Source: an uncultured Pelagibacteraceae bacterium (lineage in GTDB: Bacteria > Pseudomonadota > Alphaproteobacteria > Pelagibacterales > Pelagibacteraceae). Taken from it: a stretch of 64,000 nt of DNA. The stretch covers positions 1 through 64,000 of the forward strand of contig CACNSD010000006.1 of NCBI GenBank assembly GCA_902623075.1. The letters are read 5' to 3'. The first letter of the stretch is position 1, and each line of letters begins with the position of its first letter. This document shows, piece after piece, positions 36,234 to 45,515 of the stretch. Position numbers and translations under genes: made by a program. The notes beneath the pieces were generated by a model. The model saw only the letters and a program-made list of their open reading frames with translations. It did not search any database and had not been told where the DNA came from.

Positions 36234-37148
36234 TTAATCAATTGGATAATCCCAAGCATCTCCCCCGATAACTTTTGAAATTGCTGAAAAATCTTTAGTA
36301 TCATTTCCCTCTTTACAAAATTGATCATAGATTTCTAATGCCATCTTCCCTAATGGGGTTTCAGCATTCACACTTTTTGCACATTCATAAGCAAGTTTGA
36401 GATCTTTATTCATCATACCTGCGGAAAAACCCGGGCGGTAATTATTATTAGATGGTGTGCCATCAATTAGACCTGGCAGAGGTGGATAAACAGAAATTGG
36501 CCAACTATTACCTGATGCATTTTTCATTATTTCATGAACCTTTTTTATATCTATATTTAATCTTTTAGCTAACATTAACGACTCTGAAGCTGCTATCATA
36601 GCAATACCTAAGGCCATATTATTACAAATCTTAGCTCCATTACCACTTCCTATTTCACCAGCATGATAGATATTTTTTCCCAAAATTTTTAAAACAGGTA
36701 ATGCTTTATCAAAAGCTTCTTTTGATCCACCAACCATTATATTAAGAGTTGCCTTTTGAGCACCCATTACTCCCCCACTTACTGGAGCATCTATCATCAT
36801 AATATTTTGGTCATCTGCAGCTTTTCCAATTTCTTTTGAAGTTTCTATATCTATCGTTGAGCAATCAATCAACAAGCAATGTTTTGAAACTTTGTTGATT
36901 ATTCCATTTTCGCCTAGATATATTTTTTTTGAATGTTTACCCTCAGGTAACATTGTTATGACTATCGAAACTTCTTTATTTATTAAAGCCTCAATGCTTT
37001 CCGATATGTTTAGTCCCTTTTTTTTTGCTTTCTCCATCATTTCTTTAGAAACATCAAATACAGTAATTTTTTTTCCAGATTTAAGTAAGTTTTCTGCCAT
37101 TGGATTTCCCATATTCCCAACTCCTATAAAAGCGATAACGTCACTCAT
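36234..37148 (-). CDS. 3-hydroxyisobutyrate dehydrogenase family reductase
   Basis: 304 residues of the beta-hydroxyacid dehydrogenase family. N-terminal FIGVGNMGNPMAENL is the NAD(P)-binding loop, DAPVSGGVMGAQKATLNIMVGG near 120 the substrate-binding signature, and the catalytic lysine is in GNGAKICNNMALG near 170. Members oxidise 3-hydroxyisobutyrate or reduce tartronate semialdehyde, succinic semialdehyde or 2-formylglutarate. It follows the lyase gene by 62 nt in the TRAP-3 operon, so it probably handles an intermediate of the same route. The substrate is open. Confidence 0.85.
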   Translation of the reverse strand: MSDVIAFIGVGNMGNPMAENLLKSGKKITVFDVSKEMMEKAKKKGLNISESIEALINKEVSIVITMLPEGKHSKKIYLGENGIINKVSKHCLLIDCSTIDIETSKEIGKAADDQNIMMIDAPVSGGVMGAQKATLNIMVGGSKEAFDKALPVLKILGKNIYHAGEIGSGNGAKICNNMALGIAMIAASESLMLAKRLNIDIKKVHEIMKNASGNSWPISVYPPLPGLIDGTPSNNNYRPGFSAGMMNKDLKLAYECAKSVNAETPLGKMALEIYDQFCKEGNDTKDFSAISKVIGGDAWDYPID

Positions 37149-37210
37149 ATAAATCTCCTTTGGTTAAGTTTGATTTTTTTAAGAAAATACTTTTAAATTC
37201 TTTTAAAACA

Positions 37211-38086
37211 TTACTTATATTTATCTTCAATATCGTAATACTCATTGAAACCCACTATGTCTCTCAGTTCTGAAAATTTTGTTACATTGGTATTGTAAGA
37301 TTTATTTTTCATATTTTTTAAGCACTCCTGCATGGTTTTAACTGAAGCGCTCATTAAGGTTAATGGCATGACTGCAATTTTATAACCTATTTCCTCTAAT
37401 TCGTTAATTTCTAACAAGGGGGTATCTCCATCCTCAATCAAATTTACCATGTGATTTCCAGGTACCTCTTTCATAATTTTTTTCATATCTTCTTTTGTTT
37501 TGACAGCTTCTATAAAAAGAATATCAACTCCAATTTTAGAAAATATTTGCATTCTTTTAATTGCTTCATCGAGTCCATGTGTTGCAATTGCATCTGTTCT
37601 GGCCATAATTAAAATATCATTATTTCCGTATTTTCTTGCATCTACAGCCGCTTTAATTCTTGATTTTGCTTCATCTATATCTACAACATCTTTTCCTTTA
37701 GTATGTCCACATTTTTTTGGCCATTTTTGATCTTCAATCATTACTCCAGCGGCACCAGCATCAGCGTAACCTCTTACTGTTCTAAATACATTAACAGAAT
37801 TTCCATAACCAGTATCTCCGTCAAAAATAATTGGGATAGTAGTTGAATTACATATATTTCTAACCTGCTCTGCCATTTCTGAAAATGAAATCAAACCCGT
37901 ATCGGGCATACCCAATCTAGTGGAAGAAACACTGAAGCCAGACATAAATCCAACATCAAAACCCTCTCTCTCTATAAGTTTTGCTGAAAGAGCATCAAAA
38001 CAACCTGGCATAACTATTATACCTTTTTTATCTAAAATTTTTTTTAAATTTTCTGCTTTATCTTTTGATTTAATTTTTGAGAACAT
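37211..38086 (-). CDS. isocitrate lyase/PEP mutase superfamily lyase
   Basis: 291 residues. Metal-binding and catalytic features: VMPGCFDALSAKL, FDGDTGYGN near 90, MIEDQKWPKKCGHTKGKDV near 120 with the KKCGH catalytic cysteine motif of lyases, and MARTDAIATHGLDEAI near 165. The KKCGH motif argues for carbon-carbon lyase activity (methylisocitrate- or dimethylmalate-lyase-like, or oxaloacetate decarboxylase) rather than PEP mutase. It is 2 nt downstream of the TRAP-3 large permease gene, implying that a C4-C7 hydroxy-di- or tricarboxylate is imported and cleaved. True methylisocitrate lyase PrpB is an alternative, but no prpC/prpD is nearby. Confidence 0.85.
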   Translation of the reverse strand: MFSKIKSKDKAENLKKILDKKGIIVMPGCFDALSAKLIEREGFDVGFMSGFSVSSTRLGMPDTGLISFSEMAEQVRNICNSTTIPIIFDGDTGYGNSVNVFRTVRGYADAGAAGVMIEDQKWPKKCGHTKGKDVVDIDEAKSRIKAAVDARKYGNNDILIMARTDAIATHGLDEAIKRMQIFSKIGVDILFIEAVKTKEDMKKIMKEVPGNHMVNLIEDGDTPLLEINELEEIGYKIAVMPLTLMSASVKTMQECLKNMKNKSYNTNVTKFSELRDIVGFNEYYDIEDKYK

Positions 38087-38088
38087 AG

Positions 38089-39360
38089 TTATAATTTAAA
38101 AGGTATATATAATGCTAAGTCAGGAAACAAGTAAATCACATAAACTGTAAAAAGCATGATTAATACAAAAGGTATAACACCTTTGGCTATTTCAGACATT
38201 TTTGCTTTTCCAATCGCTTGCAAAACATAAATATTTAAGCCTACAGGCGGTGTTATCAATGCACACTCAATCATAAGTGTAAAAATAATTCCAAACCAAA
38301 TTAAATCTATATTCATTGCAGCAATAGAGATAGCAAATATAGGCATCATAATTAATATTAATGACAAGGTTTCCATTATAAATCCTAGAATTAATAAAGT
38401 GATTGCAACAACGAATATAAACATTCCTTGCTCGGTTATATTTGTAACAATAAAAGCAGAGAGTTCTTGAGGTATTCTATAAAGCGAAATAGCTTTACCA
38501 AAAATTTTTGCACCAGCTATAATAATAAATATTGTTACTGTTGTCTTCATGGTTTCTAAACCAGCCTCTATAAAACCTTTAAAATCTAATTTTTTTTTTG
38601 TAACAACGTATATAAAAGATATTAAAAAACCTATTCCACCTGCTTCGGTAGGAGTATATATACCAGCATAAATTCCTCCTAACATTATAAAAGCCATTAG
38701 TAGAACTGGTAAACCTTTTTTTGTATATTTAATTTTATCTTCAAATGAAGTTTTGACATTCTGAACTTCTTTATTAAAAAAAATTACATAAATGACTGAA
38801 AAAATAATAAAAAAAAGTGCCAATACTATTCCTGGTCCAATACCAGCTAAAAACATACTTAATACAGATTCTTCAACAACAAATGCATATACAATCATTG
38901 GAATAGAGGGAGGTATTAAAATTCCTAATGTTCCTCCTGCAGCTAAAATACCCAATGTAAAATTTCTATGATAACCTCTTTTAATCATTGCAGGGAATGC
39001 TACAGTTGAAATCGTTGCAGCAGTAGCAACTGATGAACCCGAGATTGCTGCAAAAATACTGCATGAAACTATAGTTGCTATTGCTAATCCTCCTGGAAAA
39101 TTTCCTACCCAGCTTTGAGCAAAATTAAACAGATCTTCACCAACACCTGCTTTTAAAAGAATATTAGACATCATTAAAAACATTGGTACAGCTAAAAGTA
39201 TAAAATTATCTGCAACACTATAAAAGGTCTGCGGAATCATAAGAGGGGAAATATCCCCTAATAACATTAAACCCAAACCCAGCGAACCAAGACCAAAGGC
39301 GATTGGCACTCCTAAAAATAATATTGAAAAAAGAACAAAAAGAATTATTGCAACTATCAT
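38089..39360 (-). CDS. TRAP transporter large permease (DctM family)
   Basis: 423 residues with family motifs PMFLMMSNILLKAGVG, GSSVATAATISTVAFPAM, GGTLGILIPPSIPMIVYAF, GFIMETLSLILIMMPI and CALITPPVGLNIYVLQAIG. The last motif is the type seen in dicarboxylate-like DctM proteins, unlike the LQTSFLTPP version of TRAP-1 and TRAP-2, so this system is of a different subfamily. It overlaps dctQ by 4 nt. Confidence 0.93.
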   Translation of the reverse strand: MIVAIILFVLFSILFLGVPIAFGLGSLGLGLMLLGDISPLMIPQTFYSVADNFILLAVPMFLMMSNILLKAGVGEDLFNFAQSWVGNFPGGLAIATIVSCSIFAAISGSSVATAATISTVAFPAMIKRGYHRNFTLGILAAGGTLGILIPPSIPMIVYAFVVEESVLSMFLAGIGPGIVLALFFIIFSVIYVIFFNKEVQNVKTSFEDKIKYTKKGLPVLLMAFIMLGGIYAGIYTPTEAGGIGFLISFIYVVTKKKLDFKGFIEAGLETMKTTVTIFIIIAGAKIFGKAISLYRIPQELSAFIVTNITEQGMFIFVVAITLLILGFIMETLSLILIMMPIFAISIAAMNIDLIWFGIIFTLMIECALITPPVGLNIYVLQAIGKAKMSEIAKGVIPFVLIMLFTVYVIYLFPDLALYIPFKL

Positions 39361-39833
39361 TTGGAAAAATTCCTAATATATCTTATTGCCTCCAAAATTA
39401 CTCTTAAAACTAAAAAAGCGAAACAGAGAGGTATCGCTAATTCTGTTAAAAATGACGGAACATCTAAAATAGTTGAGCTGGTTCGTCCGACTTTTAAAGA
39501 GTCATATGCAATTAACCATCCATAATAAACAACGAAACAACTAAAGATAATAATAAAAATAAAACTAATAAAATCTAAAATTTTTTTTCCAGTTTCATTT
39601 AATCTATCGTAAATAACAGTAATTCTAATAAAATCTTGTTTATGAAATGAATAAGTTAATGCAAGATAAGTCGCCCAAATTTGTAAAAACCTTGAAACCT
39701 CATTCACCCAAATAGTAGGTGAATTAAACAAGTATCTCATGATAACTTCATAAGAAACTATAAATCCTATAGATATAAATAAAGCTGACGCTAAATAACC
39801 TGAATATTTTACAATTTTATCGTAGTAATTCAT
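39357..39833 (-). CDS. TRAP transporter small permease (DctQ family)
   Basis: 158 residues, four helices, with TYSFHKQDFIRITVIYDRL as a divergent form of the DctQ motif. I place the start at MNYYDKIV (39833); five codons upstream there is another ATG, but it falls within the stem of the preceding hairpin (39839-39864) and would lack an accessible ribosome site. It is the second gene of the TRAP-3 operon. Confidence 0.87.
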   Translation of the reverse strand: MNYYDKIVKYSGYLASALFISIGFIVSYEVIMRYLFNSPTIWVNEVSRFLQIWATYLALTYSFHKQDFIRITVIYDRLNETGKKILDFISFIFIIIFSCFVVYYGWLIAYDSLKVGRTSSTILDVPSFLTELAIPLCFAFLVLRVILEAIRYIRNFSK

Positions 39834-39838
39834 AACAA

Positions 39839-39864
39839 AACCCCACAAATTTAATTGTGGGGTT
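39839..39864 (-). terminator. hairpin between TRAP-3 binding protein and small permease genes
   Basis: AACCCCACAA-TTAAAT-TTGTGGGGTT on the minus strand, ten perfect pairs followed by TTGTT, ending 5 nt before the dctQ start codon. As an attenuator it could limit both readthrough and dctQ translation initiation. Confidence 0.75.
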
Positions 39865-39878
39865 TATTTTATATTTAA

Positions 39879-40868
39879 TTATAGATTGTTAGCAGCTTTA
39901 ACTAACTTATCGCCGACTCCACCAGCTCCACCAGTTCTAGAAATATAATCATCTATTACTGAGGAAGATGCTTTTTTAAGAGCAGATGTTTCAGAACTTG
40001 ATAAGTTCACAATATTCATCCCATTTTCTTTTGCTTCTTTATAAGCAGCTGCTTCTATATTAGCCATGTCATCTCTAACAGCCTTCTCAGCGACTTTAGA
40101 AGCTTCAGCAATTGCATCTCTTTGTTTTTGAGTTAATGATTTTAACCATTTATCGTTTGCAACAACAACGAACTCTATATCTCCATGATTAGTTACTGTT
40201 AAAGTGTCCATAACTTGATAAAGCTTTCTTGATTTAACACCCGATACTCCTGTCATACCAGCATCTACAGTTTTTCTTTGATAAGCTAGGTATTGTTCAG
40301 ATCCAGATATTAATGCAGGCTTACCCCCTAAAGAACTTATAAAAGCTCCTAAAGTTTTTCCAAAGACTCTGATTTTCTTATCTTTAAAATCAGAAGGCGA
40401 TTTCATAGGTCCGCCATTAGAAAGCATAATTGCAGATCCATAAGCCTGATAATACAATGGTACAGCGCCTGTAGAAGCTATAGCCGGGTCAAGTATTGAT
40501 CTGATTTCAGATCCAGCTTTGGTTGCTTTTCTAATTTTTGCCTCTGAGTCAAATAGAAATGGTAAGTAAAAAATATCAACCTCTGGATTTGTGCCCGCAA
40601 ATCTAGTTATTGACGCAACACCTGCCTCAATAGCGCCTGAACCTACAGCTTGAGGCACTTCCTTGTCTTTATAAAGTTGTGCAGAGTCATAAATTTCTAC
40701 TTTTATGTCTGATCTTGACTCCAATTCTTTTTTAAACACTAAAAGGTTTTGACCTAAGTGTGCTTTTAAAGGTAGTTGAAGAGTTATTCTCATTTTTGTT
40801 TCAGCAATGCTTGCACTTGCAATAGAAACAAAAATTAGAGAAAAAATTATTTTTTTTAATATTTTCAT
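39879..40868 (-). CDS. TRAP substrate-binding protein DctP family
   Basis: 329 residues with a Sec signal peptide (MKILKKIIFSLIFVSIASASIAE), not Tat as in the other two systems. DctP features: VEIYDSAQLYKDKEVPQAVGSGAIEAG, KDKKIRVFGKTLGAFISSLGGKPALISGSEQYLAYQRKTVDAGMTGV cut across 160-210, and the RVFG arginine expected to hold a carboxylate. The GAG-rich helix near the C-terminus is normal. First gene of the TRAP-3 operon; a Shine-Dalgarno AGAGGG precedes the start. Substrate is probably a carboxylic acid. Confidence 0.9.
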   Translation of the reverse strand: MKILKKIIFSLIFVSIASASIAETKMRITLQLPLKAHLGQNLLVFKKELESRSDIKVEIYDSAQLYKDKEVPQAVGSGAIEAGVASITRFAGTNPEVDIFYLPFLFDSEAKIRKATKAGSEIRSILDPAIASTGAVPLYYQAYGSAIMLSNGGPMKSPSDFKDKKIRVFGKTLGAFISSLGGKPALISGSEQYLAYQRKTVDAGMTGVSGVKSRKLYQVMDTLTVTNHGDIEFVVVANDKWLKSLTQKQRDAIAEASKVAEKAVRDDMANIEAAAYKEAKENGMNIVNLSSSETSALKKASSSVIDDYISRTGGAGGVGDKLVKAANNL

Positions 40869-40941
40869 TTTATTTCCCTCTTAATTGTTTAACTTAATAT
40901 TAAAGTCGACTTTTATATATTTTACAAATAAATAATTATTA

Positions 40942-41841
40942 ATGAATTGGATATTAGTTACAGTTTTTGGTGCTTTTTTTCAAAATTTAAGATCATCATT
41001 ACAAAAAAAATTAAATAAAGATGTTTCTACTTTAGCTTCTACATATGTTAGGTTTGCATTTGCATTACCTTTTTCAGCAATATTATTTTTTATATTCTTT
41101 AGAGACTTACAAATCTTGAAAGAAATTTTAGTACAACCAGGGTTCCTACTTAACGTTTCTCTAGCATCAATATTTCAAATTATTTTTACATTTTTTTTAT
41201 TATATTTATTTAATTTTTCAAATTTCGTTGTAGGCACATCTCTTAGCAAAACTGAGGTTATCCAAGTAGCATTATTTGAATATTTAATATTAAACGAAAA
41301 ACTAAATAAGTTTGGAATTAGCGGAATTATTATATCAACACTCGGTGTTATATTATTATCTGTAAAAGATTTGAGACTTTTTCTTAATAATTTATTTTCA
41401 AAAACTACTATAATTGGTTTGATTTCAGGATTGTTCTTAGGTTTAAGTGTTGTTTATTTTAGAGCGGCTATTTTAACATTAGAAAATATTAGCTCAAATT
41501 TTGGGAAAGCTATTACAGCACTATTCATTGGCTTATTTATACAAACATTAATTTTAACCATTTATTTAATTTTTTTTGAAAAATCAGAATTTAAGAAACT
41601 ATATCGTGATAAGTATGAATGTCTTTTAACGGGTATAGCTGGATTATTAGCATCATTATCTTGGTTTTATGCTTTCACTTTAATACAGTCCTCATTTGTA
41701 AGAGCGGTTGGTCAAATTGAATTATTATTTAGTTATTTTTCTTCAAGATATATTTTTAAAGAGAAAGTAAAAATTATAGAAATTATTGGAATAATTATTT
41801 TTGTTATTGGAGTTACAATGCTGTTGTTATCTAGAACTTAA
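40942..41841 (+). CDS. EamA/DMT-family transporter
   Basis: 299 residues with ten hydrophobic helices in two repeats of the EamA type; the first repeat starts MNWILVTVFGAFFQNLRSSLQKKL and the second near FSKTTIIGLISGLFLGLS (about residue 155), each ending in the GVILLS / GVTMLLLS style helix. Drug/metabolite transporter superfamily members often export amino acids or metabolites; substrate not determinable. It is divergent from the TRAP-3 operon across 73 bp. Confidence 0.85.
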   Translation: MNWILVTVFGAFFQNLRSSLQKKLNKDVSTLASTYVRFAFALPFSAILFFIFFRDLQILKEILVQPGFLLNVSLASIFQIIFTFFLLYLFNFSNFVVGTSLSKTEVIQVALFEYLILNEKLNKFGISGIIISTLGVILLSVKDLRLFLNNLFSKTTIIGLISGLFLGLSVVYFRAAILTLENISSNFGKAITALFIGLFIQTLILTIYLIFFEKSEFKKLYRDKYECLLTGIAGLLASLSWFYAFTLIQSSFVRAVGQIELLFSYFSSRYIFKEKVKIIEIIGIIIFVIGVTMLLLSRT

Positions 41842-41859
41842 ACTACGATTAGACTTTTT

Positions 41860-42813
41860 TTAATTTACTTTATTTTTACAATTTCCCGTTTTGAAGTATT
41901 CATCCAAATTATCAATAGCTAAGTTAGCCATAGCTGTTCGTGTATCTTTTGTTGCACTCCCCAAATGTGGTAGAATGAATGCACTTTTGTGTTTTAAATA
42001 ACCTGGATTTAAATTTGGTTCATTTTTGTAAACATCTAAACCAACAGCATAAACTTTTCTCCTATCAAGAGCATCAATCATAGCTTCATCCTCAATAATA
42101 TCTCCTCTAGCAACGTTAGTAACAACAGCACCTTTTGGTAAGTACTCCAATGTCTCTTTATTAATCATATCTACTGTTTCTTTTGATGCAGGACAACATA
42201 CTGAAAGCACATCTGATACTGACAGAAGACTTTTTAAATTATCATGATAAGTTGCACCTTGTTCTTTATCTTCACTTAATTTTGATCGGTTATGATAATG
42301 AATAATCATACCTAAAGAATTCGCTATCTTTGCAATTTTTTGACCAATTCTACCCATTCCTAAAATTCCTAATCTAGATCCAGTTAATTGTTTTCCTATT
42401 AAATAGTCTGCTGACCATTTCCAGCCGCCTTGTTTTGCACTTTCAATTCCTTCTGAAGCTCTTCTGCAAGCACCAAGTATTAACAAAATTCCAATTTCAG
42501 CTGTTGCGTCTGTTAAAACATCTGGAGTATTTGTTACAGCAATACCTCTATTTTTAGCAGCATCTAAATCTATATTTCCAAATCCAACAGCAAAATTAGA
42601 TATAATTTTTATACTATCTGGAAGTTGGTTTATTGTTTCGGCATCCAGTTTATCCGTTAAAGAGGATAGAATGCCATCTTTGCCTGCACTTAACTCTATG
42701 AGTTTTTTTTGTGAATAAAGTTCGTCATTAGAATTGAAATTTGCATCAAACATTTCTTCAGCTTTATCTTCGCAAGATCTTAAAAGTTTTCTAGTAATAA
42801 GTATTTTTTTCAT
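41860..42813 (-). CDS. D-isomer 2-hydroxyacid dehydrogenase (glyoxylate/hydroxypyruvate reductase type)
   Basis: 317 residues. The NAD-binding motif is LGMGRIGQKIAKIANSLGM near 150; catalytic Arg in NVARGDIIEDEAM near 235, Glu in the following DVYKNEP, and His in LPHLGSATKDTR near 285. It most resembles glyoxylate or hydroxypyruvate reductases. It adjoins the FAD-linked dehydrogenase gene (11 nt), suggesting interconversion of 2-keto and 2-hydroxy acids. Convergent with the EamA gene, 18 nt apart. Confidence 0.9.
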   Translation of the reverse strand: MKKILITRKLLRSCEDKAEEMFDANFNSNDELYSQKKLIELSAGKDGILSSLTDKLDAETINQLPDSIKIISNFAVGFGNIDLDAAKNRGIAVTNTPDVLTDATAEIGILLILGACRRASEGIESAKQGGWKWSADYLIGKQLTGSRLGILGMGRIGQKIAKIANSLGMIIHYHNRSKLSEDKEQGATYHDNLKSLLSVSDVLSVCCPASKETVDMINKETLEYLPKGAVVTNVARGDIIEDEAMIDALDRRKVYAVGLDVYKNEPNLNPGYLKHKSAFILPHLGSATKDTRTAMANLAIDNLDEYFKTGNCKNKVN

Positions 42814-42824
42814 GACTGTTTTGA

Positions 42825-44198
42825 TTAGTTTAAATCAAAAACTTTTCCTGGATTCATAATATTGTTAACATCTAAACTTCTCTTAATTGCTTTCATAACA
42901 GGAACGTTGTCGTGATGTTCTTTTAAAAGATAATGTTTCTTTTGGAGTCCAATACCATGCTCACCTGTGATAGTGCCTTCTAATTCTAAAGCTTTACTGA
43001 TTAAGTCATCACTATACTGTCTTATTTTTTTTTGTTTTTCTTTATCCTGCGGGTCGTATAAAACTATTGAATGAAAATTTCCATCACCGACGTGTCCAAC
43101 CATTGGAGCAGTGAGTCCTAATCTTTTGACCTCTTTTTCAGCCCAGGAAATACATTCAACCAATCTAGATATTGGTACACAAACATCTGTTGAATAAACT
43201 TTCATATTGTGACCTAAAGCTTTTACTGAGTAATAAACATCATGTCTTGCTTTCCACAATTTTTTTTGTTCCTCTGGAGAAGATGCCCACTGAAAATCAC
43301 TACCATTATTATTTTTAGATAATTCTTCAACAATACTTATTGACTCATTGTTTGTTGTCTCACTACCATGAAACTCAAAAAATAAAGTTGGAGATGCCTT
43401 AATATTATCTAACTTAGAATACTTAATACTTATTTCCATTTGATCTTTATTGAGCATTTCAATTCTCGCAATAGGTACTCCATATTGTATGACTTCTTGT
43501 GCAGTTTTAACTGCTGAAGCTAGATCGGGAAAATAGCATACAGCGCTCATAATACTTTCAGGAATTGGTGACAATCTAAGTTGCACCTCAGTAATTATAC
43601 CAAGAGTACCTTCAGATCCTATAAATAAGTTTGTTAAATTATAACCAGCAGATGTTTTTTTTGTTCGAGCTCCTGTCTTAATTATATCACCATTTGGTAA
43701 AATTACTGTTAAGCCTGAAATAACTGTTCTCATTGTTCCATACTTAACAGCCATTGTTCCCGAGGCTGATGTTGATGCCATGCCTCCTAATGCAGCGTCA
43801 GCACCTGGGTCAATTGGAAAAAAAACACCATCTTCTCTTAAATATTCATTTAATTGTTTTCTGGTAACATTAGCTTGAACTCTGCAGTCAAAATCCTCAG
43901 CATTAACCGACAAAACTTTATTCATTTTTTCTAATGAAATTGTTATTCCGTTTGAGTTACCAACAGCGTTTCCCTCTAGGGAAGTTCCCGTTCCGAAAGG
44001 CACAACTGGTATTTTGTGCTCATTGCATAATTTTAAAATTTGAGAAACTTCTTCATTTGTCTCTGGGAATACAACTGCTTGTGATAATATAGGGTCATAA
44101 GTATCCTCACCTCTTGCATAATTTGCTCTTGTTGATTCAGATGTGGAAAATCTTCCGTTAAAGATTTTTTTTAATTCACTTTTAACTTGTTCATTCAT
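42825..44198 (-). CDS. FAD-linked D-lactate/D-2-hydroxyacid dehydrogenase
   Basis: 457 residues of the VAO/GlcD family. The FAD-binding segment VPFGTGTSLEGNAVGNSNGI (around 72-91), FPIDPGADAALGGMASTSASG (about 130), and the C-terminal TGEHGIGLQKKHYL and IMNPGKVFD are typical of D-lactate dehydrogenase (cytochrome) rather than a multi-subunit glycolate oxidase, since glcE/glcF are absent. It would oxidise D-lactate or another D-2-hydroxyacid and pass electrons to the respiratory chain. Neighbouring genes also act on hydroxy and keto acids. Confidence 0.9.
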   Translation of the reverse strand: MNEQVKSELKKIFNGRFSTSESTRANYARGEDTYDPILSQAVVFPETNEEVSQILKLCNEHKIPVVPFGTGTSLEGNAVGNSNGITISLEKMNKVLSVNAEDFDCRVQANVTRKQLNEYLREDGVFFPIDPGADAALGGMASTSASGTMAVKYGTMRTVISGLTVILPNGDIIKTGARTKKTSAGYNLTNLFIGSEGTLGIITEVQLRLSPIPESIMSAVCYFPDLASAVKTAQEVIQYGVPIARIEMLNKDQMEISIKYSKLDNIKASPTLFFEFHGSETTNNESISIVEELSKNNNGSDFQWASSPEEQKKLWKARHDVYYSVKALGHNMKVYSTDVCVPISRLVECISWAEKEVKRLGLTAPMVGHVGDGNFHSIVLYDPQDKEKQKKIRQYSDDLISKALELEGTITGEHGIGLQKKHYLLKEHHDNVPVMKAIKRSLDVNNIMNPGKVFDLN

Positions 44199-44236
44199 TA
44201 TGGCGATAATAATAAAAAATTTGAATAAAATACAGC

Positions 44237-45403
44237 TTATTTAGTAAGCATTTTTTTTATATTGTCTAATGCTTGAGAAATATTATCTCTAGAAGCTGCA
44301 AAACTAAATCTTACGTAATCTTGACAAGTTTTACCAAAAGCTGTTCCAGGAACAATAGCAACGCCAGCTTCATGCATTGCTTTTTTGCAAAATTCTGAAC
44401 CATTCATTCCAGTTTCTATCACTTTTGGAAATGCATAAAAAGCGCCTCCAGGTAAACTGCATTCAACACCAGGTAGACTGTTTAATCCCTCGTGTATTAG
44501 TTTTCTTCTTTGAGTAAATTTTTCCATCATTTCATGAATTGAGTCATCTGGACCATCTAAAGCTGCAATACCCGCAAACTGTGCAGCAGCATTTACACAT
44601 GATACACTATTGATTAATAATTTGTTTACATGTTCAACTAAGTGTTCTGGCCAAAAGCTCCAACCAAGTCTCCAACCAGTCATTGAATAAGCTTTGCTCC
44701 AGCCTTCTAGGACAATTAATCTATCTCGTAGCTCAGGATAATTAAAAAAAGTTGGCATTTCTTTATCGTCAAATATTTGTCTGCTGTAAATTTCATCACT
44801 TAGAATTGTTACATGTGGATGTTTTTTTAATCCTTCAGCTAACTTGTCAATTTCTGGTTTTTCAACAAAACTTCCGGTTGGATTGTTTGGATTAATTAAA
44901 ATTAACAATCTAGTTTTATCAGTTATTAAGGATAAAATTTTATCTGCGTTAAATTTTAAGTCCTTATCTTCGGTTAAGTCATATGACACTGCTTTTGAAC
45001 CGGTATAATTTATCATAGACTCATAAATTGGAAATGCAGGTGTTGGGTGAATTATTTCAGCACCTGGTTCACCAAAACATTGAATAGCATAATGCATGGT
45101 TGGTTTACCACCTGGCATAATAAGTATTCTCTCGAAATCAACGTCTGCATTATAACGCTTTTTAATCCATCTAGTTACCGATTGCCTACACTCTGGAATA
45201 CCATTAGACATGACATAACCATGATGACCATCATCCAAAGCTTTTTTTGCAGCTTCAACAACATGCTTAGGTGTTTTAAAATCAGGTTGACCTAATCCTA
45301 AATGAATCATCGGTTTACCTTGTGCTTCAAGTTTTTTAGCTTCAGCTAAAACTGTGAAAGCACTTTCAGTACCTAATCTATTTAATGACTCAGCTAATTT
45401 CAT
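44237..45403 (-). CDS. class I/II PLP-dependent aminotransferase
   Basis: 388 residues of fold-type I. The PLP lysine lies in EGWSKAYSMTGWRLGW near 235, NPNNPTGS near 170 is the cofactor pocket, and the C-terminal VRFSFAASRDNISQAL carries the substrate carboxylate arginine. Subgroup resembles aspartate/aromatic or alanine/keto-acid aminotransferases of the AspC (I-gamma) kind. It sits in the hydroxyacid cluster, consistent with transamination of the keto acids formed there. 38 nt upstream of the D-lactate dehydrogenase gene; its own promoter region is the 104-bp gap 45404-45507, otherwise featureless. Confidence 0.9.
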   Translation of the reverse strand: MKLAESLNRLGTESAFTVLAEAKKLEAQGKPMIHLGLGQPDFKTPKHVVEAAKKALDDGHHGYVMSNGIPECRQSVTRWIKKRYNADVDFERILIMPGGKPTMHYAIQCFGEPGAEIIHPTPAFPIYESMINYTGSKAVSYDLTEDKDLKFNADKILSLITDKTRLLILINPNNPTGSFVEKPEIDKLAEGLKKHPHVTILSDEIYSRQIFDDKEMPTFFNYPELRDRLIVLEGWSKAYSMTGWRLGWSFWPEHLVEHVNKLLINSVSCVNAAAQFAGIAALDGPDDSIHEMMEKFTQRRKLIHEGLNSLPGVECSLPGGAFYAFPKVIETGMNGSEFCKKAMHEAGVAIVPGTAFGKTCQDYVRFSFAASRDNISQALDNIKKMLTK

Positions 45404-45492
45404 AAAATTAAAGTCGCCAAACTAAACGAAAAAAACTTTTTTGTCTATTCTGAATTGAAAAATAAATTTGTTAATATTAATCAATTAAAGCT

Positions 45493-45515
45493 GAAATTAA
45501 GCAGTATTTAATTTC
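45493..45515 (-). terminator. weak A/T hairpin overlapping the 3' end of the downstream lldD-like gene
   Basis: GAAATTAA-ATACTGC-TTAATTTC on the minus strand, eight perfect pairs including the stop codon of the gene at 45508. There is no good T-run, so termination here is only possible. Confidence 0.3.

Noticed and set aside
39834-39848. Upstream start of the TRAP-3 small permease
   Set aside because: The start codon and the following codons form part of the hairpin stem at 39839-39864; the ATG five codons downstream is more plausible.
42825-44198. glcD of a glycolate oxidase complex
   Set aside because: No glcE or glcF follows and the C-terminal motifs fit single-subunit D-lactate dehydrogenase better.
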